A stretch of DNA of 64,000 nt. Origin: CAXMNX01 sp964194845 (GTDB taxonomy: Bacteria; Pseudomonadota; Alphaproteobacteria; Rhodobacterales; Rhodobacteraceae). The stretch is from the NCBI GenBank assembly GCA_964194845.1, contig CAXMNX010000025.1:1-64000 (forward strand). Reading direction: 5' to 3'. The stretch's first letter is position 1. Each line of letters starts with the position of its first letter. The notes beneath the pieces were generated by a model, which was not told the origin of the DNA, searched no databases, and saw only the letters and a program-made list of their open reading frames with translations. Of the stretch, positions 25,101 through 34,110 are shown piece by piece. The position numbers and the translations under genes are program-made.

Positions 25101-26345
25101 ATGAGCCGATATTCCGCCTTTGCCGTCGCCCGCGAAGCATTTCGCGATCATCAGGGCTGGACCCGTGCCTGGGCAAACCCCGAACCCAAGAAACGCTATG
25201 ATGTGATCATCATCGGTGCCGGTGGGCATGGATTGGCGACCGCGTATTACCTTGGAAAAAACCACGGCATCAGGAATGTGGCCATTCTTGAAAAGGGCTG
25301 GCTTGGTGGCGGAAACACCGGGCGCAACACCACAATCATTCGGTCGAATTATCTACAGGACGCCTCTGCCGCGATCTATGAAAAGGCGCGCGGACTTTAC
25401 GAAGGCCTGAGCCAGGACCTGAACTACAACGTCATGTTCAGCCCGCGCGGTGTGATGATGCTGGCCCAGACCGAGCACGAAGTGCGGGGCTATAGGCGCA
25501 CCGCTCATGCCAACGCACTGCAAGGCGTTACAACCGATTATATCACGCCGGAGCGGGTTAAAGAGCTTTGCCCCATCATCGAGACTCGCGGCCCGCGTTA
25601 CCCGGTATTGGGCGCGCTTTGGCAGGCCCGTGGCGGCACCGCGCGCCACGACGCCGTTGCCTGGGGGTATGCGCGGAAGTGCTCGCAAATGGGCATGGAC
25701 GTGATCCAGAAGTGCGAGGTGACCGGTGTGCGTTCGGAAGGCGGCAAAGTGGTCGGGGTCACCACCATTCGCGGCGACATCGACTGCGACAAACTTGGGA
25801 TGGTTGTTGCCGGGCACTCGGGACACGTCGCGGCGATGGCGGGCTTTCGGCTGCCGATCGAGTCCGTGGCACTGCAGGCGTGTGTGTCCGAGCCGATCAA
25901 GCCCTGCATGGACGTGGTGGTGATGGCAAACACTGTTCATGGCTATATGAGCCAGTCGGACAAGGGCGAAATGGTCATTGGCGGCGGCGCTGACGGATAT
26001 AACAATTACACCCAGCGCGGCAGCTTTCATCACATCGAGGAAACCGTGCGGGCGCTTGTCGAGACGTTCCCGATCATCTCGCGCCTGAAGATGTTGCGGC
26101 AATGGGGCGGGATCGTCGATATGACCGGTGATCGGTCGCCGATCCTGTCGAAAACGCCGCTGGAGAACTGCTTCATCAACTGCGGCTGGGGCACAGGCGG
26201 GTTCAAGTCGATCCCCGGGTCGGGCTGGGGCATGGCCGAGCTGATGGCGACGGGCGCGTCACCTTTGACCGCTGAGTTCGGGCTGGAGCGGTTCAATGAG
26301 GGCCGGTTTATTGATGAGAGCGTGGCGGCGGGGGTGGCGCACTAA
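25101..26345 (+). CDS. soxB: Sarcosine oxidase beta subunit
   Basis: Flavin-bearing subunit of heterotetrameric sarcosine oxidase, which demethylates sarcosine to glycine and passes the one-carbon unit to tetrahydrofolate. 414 aa, the family length. The FAD-binding Rossmann motif VIIIGAGGHGLATAYYLG is at about 34-51. The stretch GGTARHDAVAWGYARKC contains the region of the covalent-FMN histidine. WGTGGFKSIPGSGWGMAELM at the C-terminus closes the flavin site. AGGAT precedes the ATG. Its stop overlaps the start of the next gene by one base (TAATG). Normally soxD follows directly; here an unknown gene intervenes. Confidence 0.95.
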   Translation: MSRYSAFAVAREAFRDHQGWTRAWANPEPKKRYDVIIIGAGGHGLATAYYLGKNHGIRNVAILEKGWLGGGNTGRNTTIIRSNYLQDASAAIYEKARGLYEGLSQDLNYNVMFSPRGVMMLAQTEHEVRGYRRTAHANALQGVTTDYITPERVKELCPIIETRGPRYPVLGALWQARGGTARHDAVAWGYARKCSQMGMDVIQKCEVTGVRSEGGKVVGVTTIRGDIDCDKLGMVVAGHSGHVAAMAGFRLPIESVALQACVSEPIKPCMDVVVMANTVHGYMSQSDKGEMVIGGGADGYNNYTQRGSFHHIEETVRALVETFPIISRLKMLRQWGGIVDMTGDRSPILSKTPLENCFINCGWGTGGFKSIPGSGWGMAELMATGASPLTAEFGLERFNEGRFIDESVAAGVAH

Positions 26346-26974
26346 TGGCCGAATCTCCCGTCCTCTTCTCGCCAGACAATGAACCGTATCTCGGTCGTAA
26401 GCCCTTGTACGTTCTGGATACATCTATCTCTTCAGCGATGAAGACTGTCGAGAAAATCGCTCCACTCACACTTGAGGTTGATGATGACCAACTGAAGAAG
26501 GCATGCCTTGATCTTGTTCCCGGCGGCATTTCGCTCGCCTTGAGTATCCGCGAACTAATACGTCAGGCTCATTTGTATAGTGCGTACGTTTTAACAAGGC
26601 CGCTTGCCGAGCGGGCATTCACATCACTGTATCTTTTTCATAATCATCAAGATTTGCCGCTTTGGAAAAAAGGATGGCCTTACAATGAACGGCCAAGGCT
26701 CGCTGAAATCATGAGGCGACTAGACGCTAAAGGTGTCTTAGGCACAGCAAATCCACTTAATGGTCTCAACAGTCTCATCCACGGCGATCCGTCGTCTTCG
26801 CAATTCCTGCTGTTCGAAGATGAGGAAGGAGAGATCAAAATCAGTTTGTCGCGCAATCTCCTCAGACCGGATATTTGCAACGACATTTGCAGCCTTACAA
26901 TCTCCTTCATTGCCATCCTAATGGGAGTGGCATCAGGTACATTTGGATTAGGTGAGAAAGTTAAGCCATGCTGA
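26345..26974 (+). CDS. Unknown protein inserted in the sarcosine oxidase operon (HEPN/DUF5677-like?)
   Basis: A 209-aa protein of unknown function between soxB and soxD. It starts in the soxB stop (TAATG) and overlaps the soxD start by 7 nt, so expression with the operon is preserved. Its base composition is near 48% GC by my count of one 60-base line, clearly below the flanking genes, suggesting transfer. It is mostly helical, with RPLAERAFTSLYLFHNHQDL at about 79-98 (an Arg...Glu helix) and LNGLNSLIHGDPSSSQFLLF at about 139-158 (an invariant-looking His). This Arg-Glu-helix plus His pattern recalls the HEPN/DUF5677-like proteins found near defence systems; that is inference only. No signal peptide. 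Confidence 0.7.
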   Translation: MAESPVLFSPDNEPYLGRKPLYVLDTSISSAMKTVEKIAPLTLEVDDDQLKKACLDLVPGGISLALSIRELIRQAHLYSAYVLTRPLAERAFTSLYLFHNHQDLPLWKKGWPYNERPRLAEIMRRLDAKGVLGTANPLNGLNSLIHGDPSSSQFLLFEDEEGEIKISLSRNLLRPDICNDICSLTISFIAILMGVASGTFGLGEKVKPC

Positions 26975-27297
26975 TCCTGAACTGCCCAAACTGCGGCATC
27001 AACTGCGACGAAACAGAGCTTGCTCCCGGCTGCGAGGCGCATCTGAAGCGTCACGGGCCGGGGTCGTCGGAGGATGAGTTTCGCGACTATTTGTTCGCGA
27101 AGGAAAACCCGCGCGGCGTTCATTTCGAACGCTGGCGCCACGCAAATGGATGCGGCAAGTGGTTTCATGCGGCGCGCGACACGGTGACGCTTGAGGTGTT
27201 CGGAACCTATTCAGCGCAAACCTTTGAACCGCCTCAGGAAATTCGCGACGTGATCGCCAGGAAACGACCCGGATGGGCGTGGAGGGAAATGCGATGA
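26968..27297 (+). CDS. soxD: Sarcosine oxidase delta subunit
   Basis: Zinc-binding small subunit of heterotetrameric sarcosine oxidase, 109 aa. The zinc ligands are in ILNCPNCG (Cys6, Cys9) and, near residue 60, HANGCGKWFHAARDT (His and Cys). It sits at the interface of the alpha and beta subunits. Its start overlaps the end of the inserted unknown gene by 7 nt and its stop overlaps soxA (ATGA). A start further upstream is not available because the inserted gene reads in another frame. Confidence 0.94.
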   Translation: MLILNCPNCGINCDETELAPGCEAHLKRHGPGSSEDEFRDYLFAKENPRGVHFERWRHANGCGKWFHAARDTVTLEVFGTYSAQTFEPPQEIRDVIARKRPGWAWREMR

Positions 27298-30200
27298 GCC
27301 ATCGTCTTGAAAGCGGCGGCCGGTTGATTGATCGCAGCCAGCCGCGCGGCTTCACGTTCAACGGCAAGTCGATGCGCGGCGTGAAGGGCGACACGCTGGC
27401 CTCGGCACTTTTCGCCAGCGGGCAGGTGCTTGTCGGCAGGTCGTTCAAATACCACCGCCCGCGCGGCATCGTCGCCAGTGGTGCTGAGGAACCCAACGCT
27501 TTGGTAGGGTTGGGTAAAGACAGGACATTCGAGCCGAACGCCCGCGTGACAACGACGGAATTATTCGACGGCCTGACCGCTGAAAGCCAGAACCACTGGC
27601 CCAGCCTTGAGTTCGATATCGGCGAGATCAACGCAAAGCTCTCGCGTTTTCTGCCCGCCGGGTTCTACTACAAGATGTTCATGTGGCCGCGCGCGTTCTG
27701 GAAGCACTTGTACGAGCCGATCATTCGGATGTCGGCGGGGCTTGGCCGCCCACCGAGGCACCGCGACGCGGATCACTACGAGCACTTTAATATCACGACG
27801 GATGTTGTTGTTATCGGGGGCGGAATAGCGGGCCTGACGGCGGCGAAAGCGGCTGGCGACGCAGGTGCCGAGGTTTTGCTCTTGGAACAAACAGCGCATT
27901 GGGGCGGGCGCGCCCCGGTCGATGGCGTCGAAATTGACGGGCAACAGGCCGAGGGATGGGTCGAAGAGACGCTGAAGTCGCTGGAAGCAATGCCCAACGT
28001 CACCCTGCGCACGCGCACAATGGGTGCCGGGGTCTATGACCACGGGTACATGCTGGCCTCTGAGCGGATCACCGACCATGCACCGGATGCAAGTGTCCCT
28101 CGGCACCGTTTGTGGCGCATTCGCGCGCGTCAGATCATCACAGCAACCGGTGCAATCGAGCGCACATTGTCTTTCGCGGGCAATGACTTGCCGGGCGTCA
28201 TGCTGGCCTCGGCAGTGCGGGATTATGTGGTCAATTTTGGTGTCGTGCCGGGTGAAAAAACCGTGGTCGTGACCAATAATGACGATGGCTACAGAACCGC
28301 GATTTCATTGAAATCGGCTGGTCTGAATGTTCCGGTCATTCTGGATGCCCGCGACGAGGCCATTGGTGAACTGCCTGAAAAGGCACTCGAAATGGGCATT
28401 CGCATAACGCCCGGGCGCGGGATCGCCAAGGTTGTCGGCAAGGGCCGCGTTCAGGCCGTCCACATCTGCAACCAGTCGGGCGACGGTGCCGCAATCGAGG
28501 AGGTCGAGGCCGATTGCGTTGCAATGTCCGGCGGCTGGTCGCCGGTGGTGCATCTCTGGTCGCACTGCGGCGGCAAACTAATCTGGAGCGAGGAGAACGC
28601 GCATTTTCGGCCCGATCCCGAACGTGCGCCCACAGGCGCTGACGGGCAGGCATTTGTCCTGACGGCGGGGGCTGCAAGCGGTGAATTGACCTCCGACGGG
28701 GTGCTGGCGGATGCGCACAAGGCCGGACAAAGTGCTGCGCGGAATGCAGGATATGAGGCGAAGACCGGGAATGCGCCAACCTCGCCGGATGAGAACCCAA
28801 AGCCGATGCAGGCCGTCTGGAACATGCCCGCGAATGCGCCCTATGAACTGCGCTCGAAATCCTGGCTTGATTATCAGAATGACGTAAAGGTCACGGACGT
28901 CGAACTGGCGGCGCGCGAAGGCTTTGAAAGCGTCGAACATGCCAAGCGCTATACAACACTCGGGATGGCGACGGATCAGGGTAAGCTCAGCAATATCAAT
29001 GGGCTGGCCGTCTTATCACAGGCGCTTGGCGCCGAGATCCCAAAAACCGGAACAACCACATTCCGCCCGCCTTATACGCCGATCACCATGGGCTCTATTG
29101 CAGGCGAAGCGCGCGGCGAGCTGTTCCAGCCTATCCAGAGAACACCAATTCAAGACTGGCACGAGGCCAACGGCGCAAATTTTGAACCCGTCGGGCACTG
29201 GCGGCGACCGTATGCGTTTCCTCAAAATGGCGAGACCATTGACGATGCGGTGACGCGCGAGATTAACGCGACACGAAATTCGGTTGGCCTTCTTGACGCC
29301 TCGACACTTGGCAAGCTGGTCGTGAAGGGCCCGGATGCGGGCCGTTTCCTCGATATGCTTTACACCAACATGATGTCGACGCTGAAGGTCGGAAAATGCC
29401 GCTACGGCCTGATGTGTAACGAAAATGGCTTCCTGTCCGACGATGGCGTTGTGGCGCGGATCGATGACGACACCTGGCTTTGTCACACCACCACCGGCGG
29501 TGCAGACCGGATCCATGGCCACATGGAGGAATGGCTTCAGACCGAATGGTGGGACTGGAAGGTATTCGTCGCCAATGTCACCGAGCAATACACGCAGATC
29601 GGCGTGGTTGGGCCAAAAGCGCGGGAAGTTCTGGAAAAACTCGGCGGAACGCTTGATCTTTCGCGCGAAGCATTGCCCTTCATGGCCTTCGCCGATGGTG
29701 CGATTGGCAGTATTCCGGCGCGCGCATTCCGCATCTCTTTTTCCGGCGAGCTAAGTTTTGAGATTGCTGTCCCGGCCAGTCAGGGCCGCGCATTTTGGGA
29801 CGCGCTTCTGGAGGCGGGGGCGGAGTTTGGCATCACACCATACGGCACCGAAGCGCTTCATGTCATGCGTGCTGAAAAGGGCTTCATCATGATCGGCGAT
29901 GAAACCGACGGCACGGTGATTCCGCAGGATCTGGGGCTGAATTGGGCTATTTCGAAGAAGAAAGACGATTATCTTGGCAAGCGCGCGCAGGAACGGTCGC
30001 ATATGACCGACCCACTTCGTTGGAAGCTGGTTGGCCTGGAAACGCTTGACGGCTCAGTTCTTCCCGACGGTGCCTACGCCGCCGAAGCCGGTGTGAACGA
30101 AAATGGCCAACGCCGGACCGAGGGACGTGTGACATCCACCTATTACTCCCCAACGCTGGACCGCGGGATTGCCATGGGCCTTGTCGTTCGCGGACCCGAT

Positions 30201-30308
30201 CGGATGGGCGAGGAATTGGAATTCGCGAAGATTGACGGCAGCGTCGTGAAAGCAAAGATTGTAGACCCTGTGGTCTTTGATCCAGATGGGGAGAAACAGA
30301 ATGTCTGA
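27294..30308 (+). CDS. soxA: Sarcosine oxidase alpha subunit
   Basis: Large subunit of heterotetrameric sarcosine oxidase, 1004 aa. Domains in order are: an N-terminal ferredoxin-like fold (about 10-95, GRSFKYHRPRG) without iron-binding cysteines; a Rossmann NAD/FAD domain with VVVIGGGIAGLTAAKAAGDA (about 170-189); an SDG-type central part; and a C-terminal aminomethyltransferase (GcvT-like) domain from about 615 that binds folate and captures the methylene group. ATG at 27294 overlaps the soxD stop (ATGA); in-frame codons before it belong to soxD. Its stop overlaps soxG by 8 nt. Confidence 0.96.
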   Translation: MSHRLESGGRLIDRSQPRGFTFNGKSMRGVKGDTLASALFASGQVLVGRSFKYHRPRGIVASGAEEPNALVGLGKDRTFEPNARVTTTELFDGLTAESQNHWPSLEFDIGEINAKLSRFLPAGFYYKMFMWPRAFWKHLYEPIIRMSAGLGRPPRHRDADHYEHFNITTDVVVIGGGIAGLTAAKAAGDAGAEVLLLEQTAHWGGRAPVDGVEIDGQQAEGWVEETLKSLEAMPNVTLRTRTMGAGVYDHGYMLASERITDHAPDASVPRHRLWRIRARQIITATGAIERTLSFAGNDLPGVMLASAVRDYVVNFGVVPGEKTVVVTNNDDGYRTAISLKSAGLNVPVILDARDEAIGELPEKALEMGIRITPGRGIAKVVGKGRVQAVHICNQSGDGAAIEEVEADCVAMSGGWSPVVHLWSHCGGKLIWSEENAHFRPDPERAPTGADGQAFVLTAGAASGELTSDGVLADAHKAGQSAARNAGYEAKTGNAPTSPDENPKPMQAVWNMPANAPYELRSKSWLDYQNDVKVTDVELAAREGFESVEHAKRYTTLGMATDQGKLSNINGLAVLSQALGAEIPKTGTTTFRPPYTPITMGSIAGEARGELFQPIQRTPIQDWHEANGANFEPVGHWRRPYAFPQNGETIDDAVTREINATRNSVGLLDASTLGKLVVKGPDAGRFLDMLYTNMMSTLKVGKCRYGLMCNENGFLSDDGVVARIDDDTWLCHTTTGGADRIHGHMEEWLQTEWWDWKVFVANVTEQYTQIGVVGPKAREVLEKLGGTLDLSREALPFMAFADGAIGSIPARAFRISFSGELSFEIAVPASQGRAFWDALLEAGAEFGITPYGTEALHVMRAEKGFIMIGDETDGTVIPQDLGLNWAISKKKDDYLGKRAQERSHMTDPLRWKLVGLETLDGSVLPDGAYAAEAGVNENGQRRTEGRVTSTYYSPTLDRGIAMGLVVRGPDRMGEELEFAKIDGSVVKAKIVDPVVFDPDGEKQNV

Positions 30309-30873
30309 GGCAGTAAGCGCGTTGGCGGACGCACGGTCCTCTGGAACCATTGAAGTTGCCGAGGCGGGCCTTCAAGGCATGTTGACCATTCGTGGCGATC
30401 TGGCAGACACGGGCTTTTCTGACGCCATAAAGACAGTGACTGGAATGGATATCCCATCGCGGCGCCAGTCAACCTCCTCTGACAGCGACACATTGCTATG
30501 GATGTCGCCGGATGAATTGATGTTGCTTTGCCGGCACGACGAAGCCGAAGCGCGCGTTCAGGCGCTGGCCAAGGCTTTGAGCGATCACCACCATCTGGTC
30601 GCGAACGTGTCGGACGCACGCGCTGAGTTCACTTTGTCGGGAGAAGGTGCCGCCATTCGGGAAGTTCTGGCCAAAATTTCACCTGCCGATATGCGCGCTG
30701 CCGCACTGCCGATCGGTGAAGTGCGCCGCACCCGGGTCGCGCAGGTTGCGGCGGCGTATTGGTTCAGCGCTGAAGACCGCGCGCATTTGATCTGCTTCAG
30801 GTCTGTTGCGAGATACGTTTTCGACCTTCTCAAGACATCTTCGGCTTCGGGCAGCTCGGTCGGGTATTTCTGA
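30301..30873 (+). CDS. soxG: Sarcosine oxidase gamma subunit
   Basis: Fourth subunit of heterotetrameric sarcosine oxidase, 190 aa, structural and similar in fold to part of the GcvT domain. Recognisable stretches are LLWMSPDELMLLC (about 63-75) and VRRTRVAQVAAAYWF near 140-155, followed by ICFRSVARYVFDLL. The ATG at 30301 lies inside the last codons of soxA, with GGGGAG upstream, and is preferred to an in-frame start at 30277. Last gene of soxB-(unknown)-soxD-soxA-soxG. Confidence 0.92.
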   Translation: MSEAVSALADARSSGTIEVAEAGLQGMLTIRGDLADTGFSDAIKTVTGMDIPSRRQSTSSDSDTLLWMSPDELMLLCRHDEAEARVQALAKALSDHHHLVANVSDARAEFTLSGEGAAIREVLAKISPADMRAAALPIGEVRRTRVAQVAAAYWFSAEDRAHLICFRSVARYVFDLLKTSSASGSSVGYF

Positions 30874-31001
30874 CTATTTCATTCGGTGGCCGGGCAGGCG
30901 ATACTGCGCGTGCGGCAAATATCTATTTCGCCTTGACCTGCTCGCTGTTGCAGCACAGGAAAGACGAAGAATTATCGATATTGTATAAAAAGGGCTGACC
31001 T

Positions 31002-31601
31002 ATGGCATTTGAACTTCCCGATCTTCCTTATTCGCACGACGCGCTTGCATCCAAGGGGATGAGCGCCGAGACGCTCGAGTATCACCACGACCTGCATCAC
31101 AAGGCCTATGTCGATAATGGCAACAAGTTGATTGCTGGCACGGAATGGGACGGCAAAAGCCTGGCAGAGATCATCGTCGGCACTTACGAGACTGGTGCTG
31201 TTGCGCAAAACGGCATCTTCAACAACATCAGCCAGCTTTGGAACCACAACGAATTCTGGCAAATGATGGGCCCGGGCGATGCGGGCATACCGGGCGAGCT
31301 GGAAGCCGCGATCAACGAAAGCTTCGGCACGGTGGATGAATTCAAATCCCAGTTTGCCGCCGCCGGTGCCGGTCAATTCGGATCAGGCTGGGCCTGGCTG
31401 GTCAAGAACGTCGATGGATCGCTTGCGGTGACCAAATCTGAAAACGGCGTGAACCCGATTTGTTATGGTCAGACCGCGCTTTTGGGCTGCGATGTGTGGG
31501 AGCATTCCTATTACATCGACTTCCGCAACAAGCGGCCCGCTTATCTTGCCAACTTTCTGAACAGCCTTGTGAATTGGGAAAACGTCGCAAGCCGCCTGTA
31601 A
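31002..31601 (+). CDS. sodB: Superoxide dismutase (iron/manganese family, Fe-type)
   Basis: Cytoplasmic superoxide dismutase, 199 aa. The four metal ligands are recognisable: His28 in LEYHHDLHH, the His in WNHNEFW (about 82), and Asp and His in CDVWEHSYYID (about 163 and 167). NHNEFWQMM and AQFGSGWAWLV fit the Fe-type branch, but Fe and Mn forms cannot be separated safely by eye. AAGGG precedes the ATG. It stands alone, 130 bp after soxG. Sarcosine oxidase makes hydrogen peroxide, not superoxide, so a functional link is only suggestive. Confidence 0.95.
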   Translation: MAFELPDLPYSHDALASKGMSAETLEYHHDLHHKAYVDNGNKLIAGTEWDGKSLAEIIVGTYETGAVAQNGIFNNISQLWNHNEFWQMMGPGDAGIPGELEAAINESFGTVDEFKSQFAAAGAGQFGSGWAWLVKNVDGSLAVTKSENGVNPICYGQTALLGCDVWEHSYYIDFRNKRPAYLANFLNSLVNWENVASRL

Positions 31602-31624
31602 TTTAGCAGATCAGTCACTTTGCG

Positions 31625-31646
31625 GGGCCGTCCGGTGGGGCGGCCC
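31625..31646 (+). terminator. Candidate sodB terminator
   Basis: GGGCCG (31625-31630) and CGGCCC (31641-31646) form a stem with a 10-nt loop, 24 bp after the sodB stop. It is followed by TTGGCGATTT, with only a poor T-tract. It may serve both sodB and the convergent LOG gene. Confidence 0.45.
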
Positions 31647-31655
31647 TTGGCGATT

Positions 31656-32201
31656 TCAGGAAAGCATACCAACCGCCTCTTCAGCGCTGCTGGCGACATT
31701 TATCAGATTCAACAGCGACGGATCTGCAAATCCTTGCAAAACAACGTGGTTTATCAATGCGATAAGCGGATCCCAAAAGCCGTTGGCATTCAAAAGCACA
31801 ATCGGCTTGTCGTGCAGTCCAAGCTGCCCCCAGGTCAGAACTTCAAAAAATTCGTCCAGTGAACCGGCACCGCCCGGCAGGACAACAACCGCATCGGCAT
31901 TCATGAACATGACCTTTTTGCGCTCGTGCATCGTTTCGGTGATGACACGTTCGCCCGATACGCCCCGTGGGGCTTCGCGGTTCAGCAAATGCGTCGGGAT
32001 CACGCCTAGTGTGTCTGCGCCATTTCCCGAGGCTGCCTCGGCCACGGCACCCATCAGCCCGATATCACCCGCACCATAGACAAGGCGCCAGCCACTTTCG
32101 GCGATGGCAGTTCCAAGTTCCCGCGCAGCGGCAAGATAGGCCGGATCGGACCCGGATCTGGAGCCACAATAAACGCAAACCGAAAATACATTCTGCGACA
32201 T
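31656..32201 (-). CDS. LOG family protein (nucleotide phosphoribohydrolase)
   Basis: A 181-aa Rossmann-fold protein of the TIGR00730/LOG family. The hallmark motif PGGAGSLDEFFE (about 94-105) is present together with the N-terminal VCVYCGSRSG. Family members cleave nucleoside 5'-monophosphates, releasing the base and ribose phosphate (cytokinin-activating type). The physiological substrate here is not known. The ATG at 32201 has AAGG upstream; an in-frame start at 32222 lies before that site. Convergent with sodB. Confidence 0.92.
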   Translation of the reverse strand: MSQNVFSVCVYCGSRSGSDPAYLAAARELGTAIAESGWRLVYGAGDIGLMGAVAEAASGNGADTLGVIPTHLLNREAPRGVSGERVITETMHERKKVMFMNADAVVVLPGGAGSLDEFFEVLTWGQLGLHDKPIVLLNANGFWDPLIALINHVVLQGFADPSLLNLINVASSAEEAVGMLS

Positions 32202-32327
32202 CAAATCATTACCTTGCGCCAATGGTGTTTTGACCCCTGATACCGGTGTTGCTATGGTCTCTCAAGCGCCGAGCGAATGGATTTCGCGGCGCGTTGGGGA
32301 TGTAACCGGCAGGCGGGAGAAAAGCTG

Positions 32328-33995
32328 TTGAAAGCAACCTGGGTAGGTGGAGCCGTTTTGGCTGTCATCGCGATTGCGTTGGCGTTGTTCTTTGGGTTGA
32401 GCGGCGGCCAAGAAGAATTGGCTGAGACACCGCAATCCGACGGATCGACCGACGCCGAAACGCAGATAGTGGTCGAGGAAAGCGGTGTTGAAGAACCGTT
32501 GGCCGAAGAAGTGGCTGTTGAAGAGCCGGTTGTTGAAGATGTGGCCTCGGAAGAGCCGGCGACCGAAGAGGCGGCAGTAGCCGCTGAAACCGAAGATGAC
32601 GGTACAGGCGATGCTGCGGCATCTGATGACGCCGACACAGGCGTTGCTGCGGCATCTGATGACGCCGACACCGAGACACCAACCACAAGTGCCGCCGAAT
32701 ATGACATCGTTCGCGTCGAACCAGATGGCGAGACGGTTATCGCCGGGCGTGCGACGCCCGGTTCAGTGATCAAACTTAGCCTTGATGGCAACATCGTTGG
32801 CGAGACAGTTGTCGATGCTTCGGGCGGGTTCGTCGCACTTCTATCATTGGGCACATCGGACGATCCGAGGGTGCTGACGCTAACCGAAATTCTTGAGGAC
32901 GGCACAGAATTGGTCGCAGAAGGTTCGCTCATTCTGGCGCCGAGCCCGCGTGTTGCCCTGGCCGATACCGGTGATAGCGCGGCCACGGATACCGGGACCG
33001 AAGGCACAAACAGCGAAAATGACGCAGTGGCTGATGAAACGGATGCGGAAACTGACGCGGTGGCTGATGCAACGGATGCGGAAACTGACGCGGTGGCTGA
33101 TGCAACGGATGCGGAAACTGACGCGGTGGATGATGCAACGGATGCGGAAACTGACGCGGTGGATGATGCAACGGATGCGGAAACTAACGCGGTGGCTGAT
33201 GCAACGGATGCGGAAACTAACGCGGTGGCTGATGCAACGGATGCGGAAACTGATAAGACCGGGGATACTAGCGGCGAAGATGTTGCAAGTAGTGACGCAA
33301 TTGAAACGGATGATACGACCGAAGCCAATTCGACCGGCGAAGAATCCACCGCTTCGAATGCCGCCTCTGGTGAAACCGGTGATGACACAACAACCGCGGC
33401 CGAGGCAGCGCCCGAAATATCTGAGACACAGCCCACACCCACGGCACCTTCAGCCCCCACGGTGTTGCTGGCCGACAGCGAAGGCGTAAGGGTTCTGCAA
33501 TCCGGCGGCGATGTACCGCAAGTCCTGTCCAATGTGTCTATTGACGCGATCAGCTACGACAGCGAGGGCGAAGTCGCCTTGTCGGGCCGGTCCACCGGTC
33601 AAAGTACGGTACGCGTATACCTGAACAACCGCCCGATACTCGAAACCGACATTGGCGACGATGGCCAATGGCGCGCCGATCTTCCAGAAGTTGACACAGG
33701 CACATATACGCTGCGGGTGGATGAGATCGACGCCTCGGGAACGGTCGTTTCGCGCGCCGAAACTCCATTTCGCCGCGAACCCGTTGAAGCAATTCGTTCG
33801 CTTGATACTACGGGCGCGACCGAGCGCGCGCCGGTGGTGCTGATCACCGTTCAACCCGGCAACACGCTTTGGGGTATCGCGCGCCAGAAATACGGCGAGG
33901 GTATTCTGTATGTTCGGGTCTTCGAAGCGAACATAGATCGTATCCGCGATCCCGACCTTATCTATCCGGGGCAAATATTCACCGTTCCCGATTAG
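32328..33995 (+). CDS. LysM domain protein with long acidic repeat region
   Basis: A 555-aa membrane-anchored protein. The start is taken as TTG at 32328, with GGGAG 8 nt upstream; this places a hydrophobic helix (about 5-25) at the N-terminus. A very acidic linker follows (about 28-350), poor in basic residues and including two direct-repeat blocks. Bacterial Ig-like segments appear at about 130-205 and 385-470 (e.g. VIAGRATPGSVIKLSLDGN). A C-terminal LysM domain (about 500-555, LITVQPGNTLWGIARQKYGE) should bind peptidoglycan. The role is probably cell-wall association. The frame is open from 32277 but upstream codons have no good start signal. Confidence 0.87.
   Translation: MKATWVGGAVLAVIAIALALFFGLSGGQEELAETPQSDGSTDAETQIVVEESGVEEPLAEEVAVEEPVVEDVASEEPATEEAAVAAETEDDGTGDAAASDDADTGVAAASDDADTETPTTSAAEYDIVRVEPDGETVIAGRATPGSVIKLSLDGNIVGETVVDASGGFVALLSLGTSDDPRVLTLTEILEDGTELVAEGSLILAPSPRVALADTGDSAATDTGTEGTNSENDAVADETDAETDAVADATDAETDAVADATDAETDAVDDATDAETDAVDDATDAETNAVADATDAETNAVADATDAETDKTGDTSGEDVASSDAIETDDTTEANSTGEESTASNAASGETGDDTTTAAEAAPEISETQPTPTAPSAPTVLLADSEGVRVLQSGGDVPQVLSNVSIDAISYDSEGEVALSGRSTGQSTVRVYLNNRPILETDIGDDGQWRADLPEVDTGTYTLRVDEIDASGTVVSRAETPFRREPVEAIRSLDTTGATERAPVVLITVQPGNTLWGIARQKYGEGILYVRVFEANIDRIRDPDLIYPGQIFTVPD
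32612..32671 (+). repeat. 27-bp direct repeat, 33-bp period, in LysM gene
   Basis: Two identical 27-bp copies at 32612-32638 and 32645-32671 encode AASDDADT-type units. The 33-bp offset is the same period as the larger repeat array 350 bp downstream. Confidence 0.8.
33024..33254 (+). repeat. Seven-copy 33-bp tandem repeat in LysM gene
   Basis: Seven 33-bp units encode AVADATDAETD with small changes (first unit AVADETDAETD; units 4-5 AVDDATDAET..; units 5 and 6 end in Asn). Codon use is nearly identical between copies, so the array expanded recently. Each unit is in frame, and copy-number change would alter linker length without a frameshift. Confidence 0.92.
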
Positions 33996-34110
33996 CGCGC
34001 TGTCGGATCTTCTGCGCGCGTTCCATTTCAAAAGCGGCACAGACCGCACCTTCGGCGTCTGGCAATTGCACAACGAAGTGCATAGGTAGGACGCTCGACG
34101 GCGAGGGAAA

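Noticed and set aside
33024..33254. CRISPR-like array
   Set aside because: The 33-bp units are contiguous without spacers and code in frame for protein repeats.
32252..33532. 426-codon Ser/Val-rich frame opposite to the LysM gene
   Set aside because: It is the mirror of the acidic repeats (GAT/GAA on one strand read as Ser/Val-rich on the other), has no ribosome binding site and no family.
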